Of a stretch of 64,000 nucleotides of DNA, positions 1 through 11,720 are shown piece after piece. The stretch comes from Panopea generosa. Lineage: Eukaryota > Mollusca > Bivalvia > Adapedonta > Hiatellidae. The translations under genes were made by a program, and so were the position numbers. The stretch spans positions 33,531,967 to 33,595,966 of the forward strand of contig CM055898.1 of NCBI GenBank assembly GCA_029582155.1. The letters are read 5' to 3'. The notes under the pieces are model-generated. The model was not told where the DNA came from. It saw nothing but the letters and a program-made list of their open reading frames with translations, and did not search any database. The stretch's first letter is position 1; each line of letters opens with the position of its first letter.

Positions 1-1150
1 CGATTTAAAACCGGGTCTTTGTCACAATCGTCATCCTGCCATCGCTGCATCAACATCTGAATCAACGGTGACATCAACGCTGTATCACCGATCTACATCG
101 TTATCTTGTTTCATTTTACCTACAAAGATGTAGAACGATAGCCTTAACGGAATACCGCAAAGTTACGTTTTGTTAACACAAATGTATCCTCCTATTTCGC
201 TTTATAAATTAATTGAAAATAGTAAAGTATATACATAAAACACTTTTAATCACCACTATTTCAAAGAATTGTTGACTTTTAATAGTTTTGACTGTAAATG
301 GTTTAAACAGAAGAACACAGCACTAGTAAGACACGTGTTACAGATATATTTCTGCTGTGTTATGCTCAAGAAATATTTTTCAGTGACATGCAGCTTTTTT
401 TATTAGATGCGATGTAGTTCTATCAATTTTTTGCAGAGATAGTAAAATCAAGCGGAAACTAAGTATTTTTTCTGAACAGTGTTAGATAACGCTGCAATGT
501 TTAAGGGAAATATTTTACACATTATGTAACAGTTAAGAACAAAAATGCTGATGATGCCATAACCCAGGCAAATAACATTTTCGAGCCAGGTAGCATTTCC
601 TGTGCAAGTTTATTTACAATAAATAAAGTTGAGGGAAACATTTTAAACATATATCATGATTCAAGTTACTTTGATAAAAATGTTTACAAAGTCAGAAAGT
701 TTCAAAAACTTTCCTGTAAGTATGATGCAGTTGACAGTCGAAACCACATAGATAATTGTTTAGACAGACTTGTGTTGATTTGTCTATACTGGATTAAATG
801 TTTCATTCTTTCATTGCCTAGGTAACAGTGATATAATACTGTACGACAACCATTTAAAACACATCTTCATTTTTAAACATGAAAATGACTTAATATATAA
901 AAAACAAAAGCAAAAACAACAATCGATAAATATCATTAATAATTTATAAACTTTCATATATTAATCATATGTTAATTGTTTTAAACATGGAAACGGAAAT
1001 GGACTTATTAATGATGAAAAATCTATAATTTGGATCACACCGTAAACTTTATATGTAAGTAACTTTCTTTAACTTGAAGGTAATAGTTTAATGTTCTTAT
1101 TAGAAATAGATATGCATCGACATATATAGGTTTTCTTATTAAAATTTTAG
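1..1150. other. Sequence upstream of the first visible SLC22 exon
   Basis: No coding exon could be recognised on either strand. The stretch is AT-rich. A polypyrimidine-poor intron end with AG at 1149-1150 precedes the first recognisable transporter exon, so most of it is probably intron. The missing SLC22 N-terminus (start codon and first membrane helix) was looked for here and not found. Confidence 0.5.
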
Positions 1151-1391
1151 ATGTAAACTTCCGGGATTGGAAAATGACACATATGCTATACACAACAGCG
1201 ACCATCAGTTGTTACTCAACAAATATGTTCCCGTCGCAACAGATCCAACTCTCAAGTACGACAGATGTAATCTTTATGATATAAAGCACGTGGTATTTGA
1301 TGACGATAACCGACCAGTTAATGCTTCTCGTGTAAAATGTCACGAATGGGTGTATGACACATCGGTATTTTATGACACTTTCACGACAAAG
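1151..1391 (+). CDS. SLC22-like, first visible exon (extracellular loop)
   Basis: Begins after AG at 1149-1150 with the last two bases of a split codon and ends in phase 0 at the donor GTAAAT. It encodes 80 residues from CKLPGLEND to DTSVFYDTFTTK, the large loop between helices 1 and 2 with its conserved Cys and the C-x-x-W-x-Y-D motif. An ATG does not start this exon; the protein continues from an exon outside the window. Confidence 0.85.
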
Positions 1392-4300
1392 GTAAATATT
1401 GTGTACGTATACGGGAAATAGAACATCGCAGCAATGAGGTCACAGAGCGGCACGTGCATGCATACGTATAAAATAGTTTACATTAAGTATGCACACATTC
1501 ATACGAACGCATGTTCGCAAACACGCACGCGCACGTGCACACTCACACACAAACAAAACAAAAACTACGACAGTAATTGTTACAAGTGCAGATACAGCAA
1601 TTATCTGTTGTTTATGTTGCCTTAAAAATAGACTATGTTATCAAATCATGATTCGAAAAATGTTAAATCTTTTGCAAAGAGTTTTAAAAATAAAGTTCCA
1701 TTTTTAATAACTATGAGTGACAAACATTTTTGTCGTATTCATTTTATTCATATCCTCGCAAATGGGTTAGTGGCAAATATTGCTAATTGCTAATGACCTT
1801 CTTACAGACCCACCATATTGAAAATGTCATTAATTCACATTCCTTTAAATTGTATCAATTCTGAAATGTCACTTTATATTGTATTTAATTTAAACTGGCA
1901 ACCCCACTCTTCAGTAAATGAACAAAATAAAACAAATTAAACCACCAATTTCCAGTACAAACGTATTCATTGAGTTTGGAAAATGGCTTGTTTTCATCTG
2001 GTTGCGACTATCACACCTATACTAATGGTTGCCACGAACTTCAAAATTGTAGTAGGAAGATTGAAGAACTTGTTGTAGAATCAATGCTTCATTACATAAC
2101 GTAATCATGTGTGTTTTATTAGTATGTAAATCATTCAAACGTATACATTTCGTTATATGACATGCATGTGATTTAAAACGAGCTCAGATGTTTTTACTTG
2201 TGTTCAGCCTTAAAACATTTTTATGTACTTAAATTATCATTAATGTTCACTTTTAAATAGCTGAAAAACATACCTTTATTGCAATTTATTATACATAGTA
2301 TAATTGTATACAATTAATAATAACACTACTGGCAAATGATTGCTCGTGTACGACAAGGCACATTCCTACTTTACTTATTTAAGGCAAACTTGGTATGCGA
2401 CGACGCACTGAAGACCTCCCATGTACAGATGCTATTTTTCTTTGGTGTCTTTGTTGGCGATCTGATATTTGGATATTCGGCAGATATGTAAGAAATGTGG
2501 ATTTTATAAAATTATTGACGATTAGAATTATACTTTACTACGAATAGAAAAAGTAATTGTGTTAAAAAAAACGAACCTCAGTTTAACAATAAGTATAATA
2601 TTCTGTAGATATTCACGCAATATTTATTTTCTTTTCAAATAAAACGTAATAAAAATGATCTTAATGTTTTCAAATTTGCTGATTTATAATATATTCATAT
2701 TCTGACCATATATTTCAGAATTGGGCGTAAAATAGCATTGTATACTGCTCTGATGGTTATGTTGGCTACAGCGGTAGGCGTAACCTGGGTTCAAGGCTTC
2801 TACCTATTCGCATTTCTACAGTTTATTATTGGAGCCAGTTCTCATGGGGCATATTTAGTCATTGCCGTCATAGGTATTTTGCACGATAATCTCATTTTAT
2901 TGTTGTTTTTTTCCAATTAATGACGTTTTGTAATATAATTATGTTTTTGTTTTATAAACAGTTCATGATAGAAAGTATTTTAAACTGCGCAAGTTTAAAT
3001 CACCTCTGTTGTATTAATGTTAACTGGCCAATTCAAATTTATGTACAATTAATAAATGTGAGCATGACATTTCAATGCCAGAAAATAAATGACACCATAT
3101 ATTTCCTTCAGCTATAGAAATGGTTGGTCCATCAAAGCGAGTATGGACAGGAATATTAATAGAAGTCATATTTGCCGTTGGCGTGTGCTACCTATCATTG
3201 ATGGCGTTCCTCTTCCGCAGTTGGCCGTGGATCAACTTATCTGTCGCAATACCGTGTGCTGTGTACCCGGTATATTGGTGGTATGAATAACATTTTGATT
3301 GGTTACACATGCTTTGTATTTGAAAGTATCCTGATAACTTTTCCGAACAATTTTGGATTGTTTTATAGTTGATAATAACGGAAACAGATGCTTTTGACGT
3401 CCATATTTTTCAATATTCCCAAGGCATATCAACTGAATTCCTTGAAATTCACCAAACATCCATTAAAACAATGTAAAAATATTGTTGTTTCTTTTAAAAG
3501 ACATATACACTTACATAGTTATGTTGGTACATAAATGCTATTTACCACATACCGTTCAAAATTGGATGCATGGTTGTTTTTTCGTGTGACGTATATGTAC
3601 TCATATTCCTTTCTGTTGTTGTGTATTTAATATTGTTAAATTTCCTTATATAACTCTATTGACATACTGATTTGCAGTGTTTTGACTTATGGTAAAGTCC
3701 ATTTCTCAGCTTATCCAAACAGGACTGAGACAAACCAGTTACTGAATAATTTATAGATGTACGTGTAAAATAACATATCAACAACAAGTCTCTTAACATT
3801 GTTTATATTAAACATTAGTTTCTGTATTTATAGCGTTGTATATATCTTCCCCCACCACCTATGTGTTTACAGGCTTATTCCCGAATCACCAAGATGGTTG
3901 ATGAGCCAAGGCAAGCACCGGCAGTCGGTTGATATAATCAAAAGGGCAGCAAGAGTGAACAAAATAACTGTTCCGGAACACTTAATGCAGCTTGACACTG
4001 ACACTGGTAGCTCGAAAGGAAGGATTTGGCATATAGTAGCGAGACCACTGCTGTTAAGAAGAATATTGATATTGTTTTTCAATTGGTACGAACCTTAGAT
4101 AATTTAGATAGAGTATTGCAAAAAGGTTTGGTAAGGCTTTTATATCAGGTAGTTAAATTTGATGGATATAGAAAATAAAAATCTTAAATTGGTATTAAGT
4201 CAATTGATTGACGTTTAAGATATGCCTTCAATCAACAGCAGCAGTTTGTCTTTGTTACGAAATGACGTGTGTTGTAATAACGGTCATAATAACACTGTAA

Positions 4301-7300
4301 AATGAGACTTCTTGACTGACGAATAGTTCAATAGCATAAAGATAATGTTCTATGTACATTAATATCAAATATGACGTACTTAATATATCCTAATAAATCT
4401 ATAGCATTGATTCATTTTACCGGTACTCGAGTGGAACAAACCAATCACGAATGCTATACTCTTCTACATATACCGAGTCATCATTGCTCGTTGTAACCCG
4501 TATATCTCAAAACTCGTATGTAAAGTAAATACTTTAGTCTCGGGTATGTACATTACTTAATCTGTAGAACGGACCAAGCTCTCCAGATTGCGTTCGTAAA
4601 ATAGCAATGTTGGGAAAGCCACATTTGTGCACGTTGATTGGTCAGTTGCTTCAACTGAAAGTTTGGATAACGTCACAGTTAAGTAAGCGTTCAATTGTTA
4701 TAAATTGTTGAACAGGTTTAGAATTTCCTCTGCTTTGTCATTGGGGGATAATTGACCTGATTCGGGAGATATCAGGTTCTGGGATAGACTTACTGGTTAT
4801 AGCAATTTGGGAAATAATTGTTTAAAGAGATAAATGTAGACTACCGTTTGTTTTTAAATAAGTAGTCTATATTTATCATTTATATGTGCTTATTTATAAT
4901 AAGCTAGCAAAATAACATGTTGCATGTAAGATCATCTGTATATATGACGACACTTTTGCGAAAGGTTTGAATATTACGTACATGTATGGATTGAGGTTTC
5001 AGCTATTGATCAAATTTCTTCCCTTCTGATTTATATATGTACATATTGGCTAACGTTTATTTTATTCAACTTTGAAATGTTGCACATTGTTTTTTATTTG
5101 TATGCTACAGGATGGTTGTCAGTATGACGTATTACGGCGTCACCATGAACGCGGGCAACATGGCAGGCAACTTTTATCTTAATTTCTTTTTGATGGGAGC
5201 AGCTGAGTTCCCTGGACTGGTAATCGCCATTGCGTTATTGGACAGAATAGGAAGACGTTGGACAACAGCAGGTTCTATGTTTATTGGCGGTGTGGCTTGC
5301 CTAGCCACGGTCCCTACCGTTTTATGGAGCAATGCTGGTAGGTAGATATCGCAATTTAGATGAACTGTTAATATACGGTCTTGAGATACATCAACTTAAT
5401 ATATAATGCAAAAGAAACCGTCAACTCTTCTTCAATTCTTCGACATGTTCATCTCTATTAAGAAGCTAGAAAATAGTGACGACACGTCATATTAAGGTTT
5501 AAACGTGTACAATGAAACGGTTATAACAAAGTTGTGATAGTTTCAAGGGTCTTGATGAAGGTCAAAAGGTCGAATGCTTGCAAAAGAATAAACTGATATC
5601 TACTTAAATAAATCAATAGAATATGTCGGATGTGTAACACATGGTTACATTCATTTTTATTGAAAGACAAGCATTAAAGCAATACTGAACAGAGGTAATC
5701 GGTTATACGTTTAATTTTTATTGGGTGTTGTATAGGCAGTATTGATTCCCTTTATGGCATCTATCTGACTTATGCCTATTTTGAAAAAAGAAATATGTTA
5801 ATCCAAACCCATTATCAATTAACTTAACCTACACACATATATACAGTGAACTGAAGATGAAAGTAAACAATTTTATTTTTAAAAGTATTTCATAATGGGC
5901 TAAGAAACAGATTGAACGTTCTGAAAACTACATTAGTCAGTCCATAAAGTATTGAAATTTCCCTTATAAGCGGCTTCTCAAGTCCGAGGAGAAACGTACA
6001 GCACATATTTCATGATATATACGTTTAACTCACGGCCAACAAATGACACGCCCAAATCAACTGACCTGTTGCAGTACTGACTTAGTTTAGCCCAGTAACA
6101 GTACACTTTAAACAGATTGAAACACAACACTGATTCAGAGAAATTACTGTCAGTAATACAGTCGATTAGAAACTGGTGTTTAGCATGTATTGCAGCTCAA
6201 GGGGGTCATACAAAGTATAATAATTAATTGATAACTACATTAAGTCTATATTGTCCATTTAAAAACTCATCAGTTCAATAAAATGTATATGGAATTGGAA
6301 ACGGGGTTATGTGGGGACCGAAAAAGTTGTCTCCGTATTTGGCTTATGAGTTGTAATTATTTCTAATTCACTGAGAGCCTATGGCTCATTTCTTTAAACT
6401 GTTAACATAATAGCGCTTGATTGGGTGCTAAGAGCTGAATATTTCATTACACGCCACCGGCAGACTCGATAGAATCGAATCTGTGTTCTGGGTTTTCAAA
6501 CGTAAGGATGCTTTTCTCTTATACTTTTAATTAAGAAATTATTATGTTGCCCGTATGTTTGCATAATGTTTGATTATATATAAAGTATGTTATGTATTTT
6601 CGAATGTTGTCGGAGATTCAAATAACTCCTAATTTCTGAATTAAATACTTTTAATAAACATGGTTCAAATAGATGTATTTTGTTATTTAGTAGCCCTCAT
6701 TAGAATATTCAATATGTTAATCAGCCAAAAACTGTTTACATAACTGAGTTTTAAACTAGATTTCTCTATTGTTATTTTGCCAAACATGTATAACCAAACA
6801 GGAATGTTTAAAAACACAGTTAAAGTATAAGCATAGGTGTATGATCGAATAAGTTACAATCGTCAAGTCTAACTTTTTCATTTCATTTAAAGGCCATTAT
6901 CATGCATCACCATGCAAAAACCGAGTCATTGACGTAGGTAGCTGGAGTGCCCTCCATTGTATTCATGGGAGCGGTAGTCAACTTGCATGTATGCCAACGT
7001 ATGTGTATACATTACTACATGAAATATACATAATTCATTTTTGTTTGTTATCTTATTGTAGATTTGCAGCCGCTTGCTATTCTACTAGCAGTTATTGGTA
7101 AAGCTGGTGCGGCTTCAGCCTTCGCGATATTGTATGTGTTCACAGCTGAGCTTTTACCAACTGTTGTGCGGAACGCCGCTTTGGGATCATGCTCTTGTGC
7201 AGCTCGTATTGGCGGCATGTTAGCACCATATATTGCAAAATCGGTGAGTATAAATACATTTCTGAATTTTTAACCTTAATCTTAACTTAATTGAAAATAA

Positions 7301-9737
7301 CAGATTGGATCATAACATGTGGGTAGCTACGACCTTTGAATCATTTCGTTATGAATAACATTTAAGAATTTACACCCTGTATCATGCTGTATCAATTCCG
7401 TTAGTGAATCAGGCTTTGGCATTGATACCTCTTATGGAAAGAAGGATATAGATAATTATTTGCAAAGTGTTGTAAAGATTCTTTCATCTCCAAAAGAAAT
7501 ATTTTGCCTTTTTTTTATTGCTTTTTTTTGTACTGTAATTTTTTATTATATAATGCGTATTGTTAAACCGTTTGGAATACCTGGTGAAATAAAACTTAGT
7601 ATAATTATTCTTTCATTTGTGATATTAAAGGCTGGGTTTTCTGGAAAAAAATGTCGTTACTTTTACATGGTGAAAAGTCAAATGTATGAATTGAAAAGAT
7701 CTCTGTAATAATATTTGTTTGTGTTGATCATTTATTCTTAATATAATTATATCTTATTCTTCTTACTACTTTTGTCTTTGATTTATTTAGAACTACATTG
7801 TATATCATGTTAAAAGAAATGTTAAAATCAATCTTTTTGGTGGAGATCCTCTATATAATTGTAATGACTTAAAAAAAAAACTCCCTATTTATATAGCTTG
7901 TATAATATGCATTGATTTTTTGTGGTTTTTATATGCTCCATGTTATACATACTTACAAAATATATATGAAAACATGCATGTAAATTATTTGTACGGTTTG
8001 TTGGGGGATGGCCCACACCGACCCCCACAGAACTATTACGGGGTGATTAAATGGGTCACCATATTTTTGGTGACTGAAATTAAAAAAAAAAGATTCTTTC
8101 ATCTGATTGAAGTTCGGATAGACGGATGGGTTTAACGCCAAGTTCAACACATTTCAGGTTATATATGGCATATCCAATTTTTATTGGTGAAGGAAGACCT
8201 CAGATTGTGTAGAACCACCGTGCTTCCGCAAGTAACTGGCAAACTTTCTCACATAAGATTTTTGGAGCGAGCGGGACTCGAACCTACGACCTTAGCGATG
8301 AGAGGTAAGTGATCTTGAGACGGTGCCTTAGACCACTCTGCCACGGAGTACCCTTCCATCCTAGAGGAATAGGTTAAAAAAGAAGTGTGATGTTCCTTTT
8401 GGCAACGCTATAGATTTATTTCCATGTTCTTTTTCATTTTCTCTCGTGTAACCGAAATATATCATACCTGAATGTTTATCATTTTGGAATACCATACACA
8501 TTGAATATTTATTGTGGGAAAGGCATAGTGAGGATGTAGGATGAAATATTCATGTTAAGGATAAAAAGTTGAAAATCTATGTCTGGTAAACAAGACTATT
8601 ATTTCTGATCCTTTCGAACTATGGAGCTCATTTAGTATTTTAAAAAAAAAACAATGCGGTTAAGCCAGTGGTAGTGGTGAATTGAGTTTTATTTTTGCAT
8701 AATCATAATATTTTGAACAGTTATTGTTGAGAATTGATTATTTCAAATGTATTGTGCATGTTTAGCAAATTTTAACGTACAATTAAGTTACAAATGAATG
8801 TATGTACTTGTAATTTGTTTTAATGATTCAACACTGTCGTCATTTTGCATTTTAGGGCGAGTTGATAGGTGGAAAATTCGGCCAAGTGGAACCTCTAATC
8901 ATTTTTGGAGCACTTACTATAGCAGCAGGAGTGTTACTTTTATTATTACCTGAAACACTTGACCAAAAATTACCAGATACGATAAAGGAAGGGGAAGAAT
9001 TTGGAAGGTATGTTATAAACAGTGTTGAGATGTAAATAACATTGTAGCGCGGTCTTTCTGGAACAAAGTGTTTGTTTATTCATCACTAGTCAAGACTCGG
9101 ATACATACATTACAATTAAATAATAAAGATACAGTTTCAATTGATTGTTAATTGCGAGTGACTATGTGAATTGAAGAAGAAACTATCTCTTTTTTTTAAG
9201 TAAATAAAAAAGATACAAAATCGGTTCAGTAAAATAAATTGTAACGTGAAAACTTTATTTAAATGTGCAAATCTTATGCAAATTTAGTATTTTCAAAACA
9301 ACAAACCTTTTTACAGTACTTTCTCATATTCTTAAAATAAATTTAAATGTAGAAACACTTTCAGTATGTTCGAAAAGGCATAGTCACTTAAAAGTTTTAA
9401 TTTACAAAGAAAAAATCTTGCATTGCAATTTTCCCACCAAACTCATCTTTTCTTGATATTTTTAAAAATAAATTACTTGTTTGTCACTAAAAATACGTTT
9501 TTTTAACACAATAAGTTTTATTTTAAAACACGCATTTTGAAAATGACAGATAACAACAACATATTCCATATAACTACTACAAATGAAACGTGGGCATTTC
9601 AATGTTCAATCGAACACCACGGTACGGTATACCCTTCAACGACATTTATTCAAATATTGCATTAAACGTTTTTGTTATTTTCCAGGAAACAAGAAACGGT
9701 TACAGGAAACGAGATTGAGACAGGGAATGTTGACTAA
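1151..9737 (+). CDS. SLC22-family organic cation/carnitine-type transporter, 5' partial
   Basis: Major facilitator superfamily carrier of the SLC22 (organic ion transporter) family, expected in the plasma membrane moving organic cations, anions or zwitterions; the substrate cannot be told from sequence. Nine exons join in frame: 1151-1391, 2384-2487, 2719-2873, 3112-3280, 3873-4085, 5111-5337, 7062-7243, 8856-9007 and 9686-9737, giving 497 residues and a TAA stop. Family marks in order are CKLPGLEND and CHEWVYDTSVF in the large extracellular loop, the loop 2-3 motif ADIIGRK, PESPRWLM after helix 6, DRIGRR in loop 8-9, ELLPTVVRNAALG near helix 11 and LPETL after helix 12. Full-length members have about 550 residues, so roughly the first 60-80 (start Met and helix 1) are outside the window. 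All junctions are GT/AG and keep phase. Confidence 0.9.
1392..2383 (+). other. SLC22-like intron
   Basis: AT-rich intron between loop and helix 2 exons. The only structure seen is a short CA/CG-alternating tract at about 1500-1550. The open frames at 1434-1707 cover this low-complexity tract and are not credible genes. Confidence 0.7.
2384..2487 (+). CDS. SLC22-like exon (helix 2)
   Basis: Phase 0 start after AG at 2382-2383, donor GTAAGA at 2488. It encodes ANLVCDDALKTSHVQ followed by the helix FFFGVFVGDLIFGYSAD, matching the conserved W-x-L-V-C-D and helix 2 of SLC22 proteins. It is too short and lacks a Met, so a simple ORF search misses it. Confidence 0.85.
2719..2873 (+). CDS. SLC22-like exon (GRK loop, helices 3-4)
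   Basis: Acceptor AG at 2717-2718 and donor at 2874. The split Ile codon is followed by IGRK, the loop 2-3 major-facilitator signature, then two hydrophobic helices ending ASSHGAYLVIAVIG. Confidence 0.85.
3112..3280 (+). CDS. SLC22-like exon (helices 4-6)
   Basis: Follows AG at 3110-3111 and ends inside a Trp codon before GTATGA. It encodes EMVGPSKRVWTGI, the conserved E-x-V-G-x-x-x-R segment, then hydrophobic helices ending VYPVYW. Confidence 0.85.
3281..3872 (+). other. SLC22-like intron
   Basis: No gene or repeat of note recognised. The reverse-strand open frame at 3232-3459 overlaps the preceding exon and is a shadow. Confidence 0.7.
3873..4085 (+). CDS. SLC22-like exon (PESPRWL, cytoplasmic loop 6-7)
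   Basis: Starts after the acceptor TTTACAG and completes a Trp codon. It encodes LIPESPRWLMSQGK, the family signature after helix 6, then a basic cytoplasmic loop and the start of helix 7 (LLLRRILILFFNW). Confidence 0.9.
4086..5110 (+). other. SLC22-like intron with MITE-like copy
   Basis: Intron between the helix 7 halves. It holds a dispersed non-coding element at about 4600-4790 (separate entry). No other structure recognised. Confidence 0.7.
4600..4790 (+). mobile_element. MITE-like dispersed element, copy 1
   Basis: Non-coding element with the blocks GATTGGTCAGTTGC, CAACTGAAAGTTTGGAT, AACGTCACAGTT and TTGACCTGATTCGGGAGATA. The same blocks recur in order at 11525-11720 and, on the other strand, at 48165-48410. 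Ends are approximate and no target-site duplication was established. A non-autonomous DNA transposon is the likely class. Confidence 0.5.
5111..5337 (+). CDS. SLC22-like exon (helices 7-9, DRIGRR)
   Basis: Acceptor CTACAG at 5105-5110, donor GTAGGT at 5338, ending with one base of an Asp codon. It encodes MVVSMTYYGVTMNAGNMAG, a helix, DRIGRRWTTAGSM (loop 8-9 repeat of the GRR signature) and helix 9. The 5338 donor is preferred to the alternative GT at 5342 because it keeps phase with the next exon. Confidence 0.9.
5338..7061 (+). other. Long SLC22-like intron
   Basis: 1.7 kb of AT-rich DNA. I see no exon, repeat array or RNA gene in it. Confidence 0.65.
7062..7243 (+). CDS. SLC22-like exon (helices 10-11)
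   Basis: Acceptor TTGTAG, donor GTGAGT at 7244, phase 0 end. It encodes GKAGAASAFAILYVFTAE, then LLPTVVRNAALGSCSCAAR and IGGMLAPYIAKS, the strongly conserved SLC22 C-terminal half. Confidence 0.92.
7355..8000 (+). pseudogene. Unidentified AT-rich membrane-protein-like coding relic in intron
   Basis: From 7355 a frame with no stop runs to 7708 (about 117 codons) without a good Met. It includes GFGIDTSYGKKDIDNYLQ, a strongly hydrophobic stretch near LFFIAFFCTVIFYYIM and a second near KLSIIILSFVIL. After a possible donor at 7670 (GTGAAA) and a pyrimidine-rich acceptor ending at 7790, a second open stretch (7791-7990) reads KINLFGGDPLYNCND and a hydrophobic IACIICIDFLWFLYA. The residue mix looks protein-like, not random, but I do not recognise the family. 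It sits inside a transporter intron and runs into SINE/repeat sequence, so a fragment of an inserted gene or element is the best guess. Confidence 0.25.
8131..8352 (-). mobile_element. tRNA-Leu-derived SINE (family A), minus strand
   Basis: On the minus strand it reads as a tRNA-like head with the A-box region GGCAGAGTGGTCTAAGGC, an anticodon loop CTCAAGA (CAA, Leu-type), and a B box GGTTCGAGTCCCGC. This is followed by CTTATGTGAGAAAGTTTGCC, AGTTACTTGCGGAAGC and a tail ending GGCGTTAAACC. Other copies: 9961-10170 and 21528-21760. A type III promoter is implied by the A/B boxes. The extra sequence after the acceptor stem shows it is a SINE and not a working tRNA gene. Confidence 0.8.
8856..9007 (+). 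CDS. SLC22-like exon (helix 12 and LPETL)
   Basis: Acceptor TTTTAG, donor GTATGT. It encodes GELIGGKFGQVEPLIIFG, a hydrophobic helix and LPETLDQKLPDTIKEGEEFG, the post-helix-12 motif typical of SLC22 proteins. Confidence 0.9.
9008..9685 (+). other. Last SLC22-like intron
   Basis: AT-rich intron, nothing else recognised. The open frame at 9265-9456 shows no protein-like features. Confidence 0.7.
9686..9737 (+). CDS. SLC22-like terminal exon
   Basis: Acceptor TTTTCCAG; completes an Arg codon and encodes KQETVTGNEIETGNVD then TAA at 9735-9737. This gives a short charged cytoplasmic tail. No PDZ-type C-terminus is obvious. Confidence 0.75.
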
Positions 9738-9960
9738 AAGACAGTAAGAACTTATCCTAACGCCATCGCGACATGTTTAAATTCAATATCAAATTGTGGT
9801 CTTCTAGCAAATATTACAGGATGGTATGAACAGAACTGAAAATTTATTTAAGACTTGAGGAGTATACATGCAGCTCATCGTCATATACAAATATCAATGT
9901 ACGCTTTGTTATATTTACAATGTTATATAATTATATTTCTAAATATAGCTATGAGCTCGG

Positions 9961-10170
9961 GGTCCTCCGTGGCGCCTACCTTTCACCGCTTAGGCCACAG
10001 GTTCGAGTCCCGCTTTGTCCAAAACTTTATGTGAGAATATTTGCCAGTTACTTGTGGAAAGACGGTGGTTCTAATCATTCTGAGGTCTTCCTCCACCATT
10101 AAAACTGGATATGCCATATACAACCTAAAATGTTGTGAAAATGGCGTTAAACTCCATTAAAAAAAAAAGA
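9961..10170 (+). mobile_element. SINE family A, plus strand, damaged head
   Basis: Begins CCTCCGTGGCGCCTACC, so the anticodon arm of the tRNA-like head is deleted. The B box GGTTCGAGTCCCGC, the core CTTATGTGAGAATATTTGCC, CCTTCCTCC-type segment, ATATGCCATATACAACC and the tail ATGGCGTTAAACTCC with an A-run are retained. Confidence 0.8.
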
Positions 10171-11524
10171 AAGATATGTTCTTCTAGGAAAGATTAAAAA
10201 TGGCTTATACTGTTAGCAAAACTAAAAGGATCATGGCTTATAGAAATATTCATATTTATTTCCGGTTCGGGTAATAAATATCATCTCTGGCTATAACTAT
10301 AGCTACAGCTAACCAGAGCCTCGTTACAGCGACAGTAGGGATGACAATTTCCATCAGAAACCTTAAACCATAAACAATTTTTATTTTCCTTTATTCAATT
10401 TCCTTTTTACAGTCTCACATTACTAAAACATAAATGCATTCATTGCCCATACTTAACCCCACAAGGCACGAGTTCATTTAGGACGGCAGTCACACAAACA
10501 GACAGAACGACAGACGTTAAGTATTTAACGCCCTATTCAGTGTAACGAAATAATTACCATTTCGCGATTCATTTAGTGTCACTCAAAAAGTTTTATATCA
10601 CTTGTGTCCGAAAAAACAACAACAAAAACTATTTGATCATTTGAGGCATAGTACCACCATTGCAAACAGTTTCTGAGTAATGGTGGTTTTAAATAAGCCT
10701 CATATCTTCTTCTTTAAAAATGCATTATTTTCTTTTTTCAATGTCATATGTTTATATGATGTCTTTTAAAAATTGAAAGTATTGTCATGTTCGAATAGTG
10801 AATTTGGGATATGCAGACATTTTTTTGGAAGTCTACTTTCACTTTGCCAACACACCGAAAAGAAAGAAGTATCTTGGATAACACATTGTCGATACTTTTC
10901 ATAATCATATTTCTGTAGTGCATAATATAAGTTTCACTTCTTCATTTATGTCTCTCTATGAATGACAACCCTGCAAACATGTTTTTATTTGCTATAATAT
11001 AAAGAACAAAAATCAATGGTGGGCTTCCATCTCGAAAAGGGCTACTTGCTACACCAATATATTAGACTATATCTTGTTTTTAATTACTTAATCTATTGTT
11101 CACGTTAGCAGGTTAGTGATTATGTGATGACTGTGATCTTTAAATGCTACATCCAAATAAAAATACTAGTATGTTGTTTGTGTTATGTTGTTTATTTTGG
11201 TTAAACTTTAAAAAACATTGTTGTAAATGCTGGAAACATATTAATACATTAAATACAAAATAATCTTCACCCTGTGTAAATACGTCAGTGATGTTTTCAG
11301 TACTTTTGTGGTAGCCATGGAAACTTGCTTAATATCATTCAGTGTTAGTATTGCACTAGTATCTGCTTCTTTAGAATCGTTAAGATATACTTTAAATGAT
11401 CACATGGTTATGTTGAATCAAATAAACAATGTTCACATATAAACATATGAAAATTTGAGTATCATCTCCAAGTATTAAAAGCCATATTCAAGAAATTATT
11501 TAAAAGTAAAAATGAAATAGAGAT

Positions 11525-11720
11525 TCGAAACTGCTGTGTTGTGGAAAGCAACATTTGAATACGTTGATTGGCCAGTTACTATAATTGAACGTTTGAATAA
11601 CGTCATAGTTTATAAGCGTTCAACGGCTATGGATTGTGGGACATGCATAAACGTCCCTGAGTTTCCATTGTCGGTTAATAGACCTGATTCGGGAGATATG
11701 AGATTTCTTCGATAGACAAG
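11525..11720 (+). mobile_element. MITE-like dispersed element, copy 2
   Basis: Shares with 4600-4790 the blocks AACATTTGAATACGTTGATT, GAACGTTTGAATAACGTCA, AAGCGTTCAA and GACCTGATTCGGGAGATAT in the same order. Non-coding, ends approximate. Confidence 0.5.

Noticed and set aside
1434-1707. Cys/Thr/His-rich small proteins
   Set aside because: Translation of a CA/CG alternating microsatellite just after a splice donor in the transporter intron.
8265-8350. Functional tRNA-Leu gene
   Set aside because: It is continuous with a SINE body and tail, has mismatched arms, and similar heads recur in other SINE copies.
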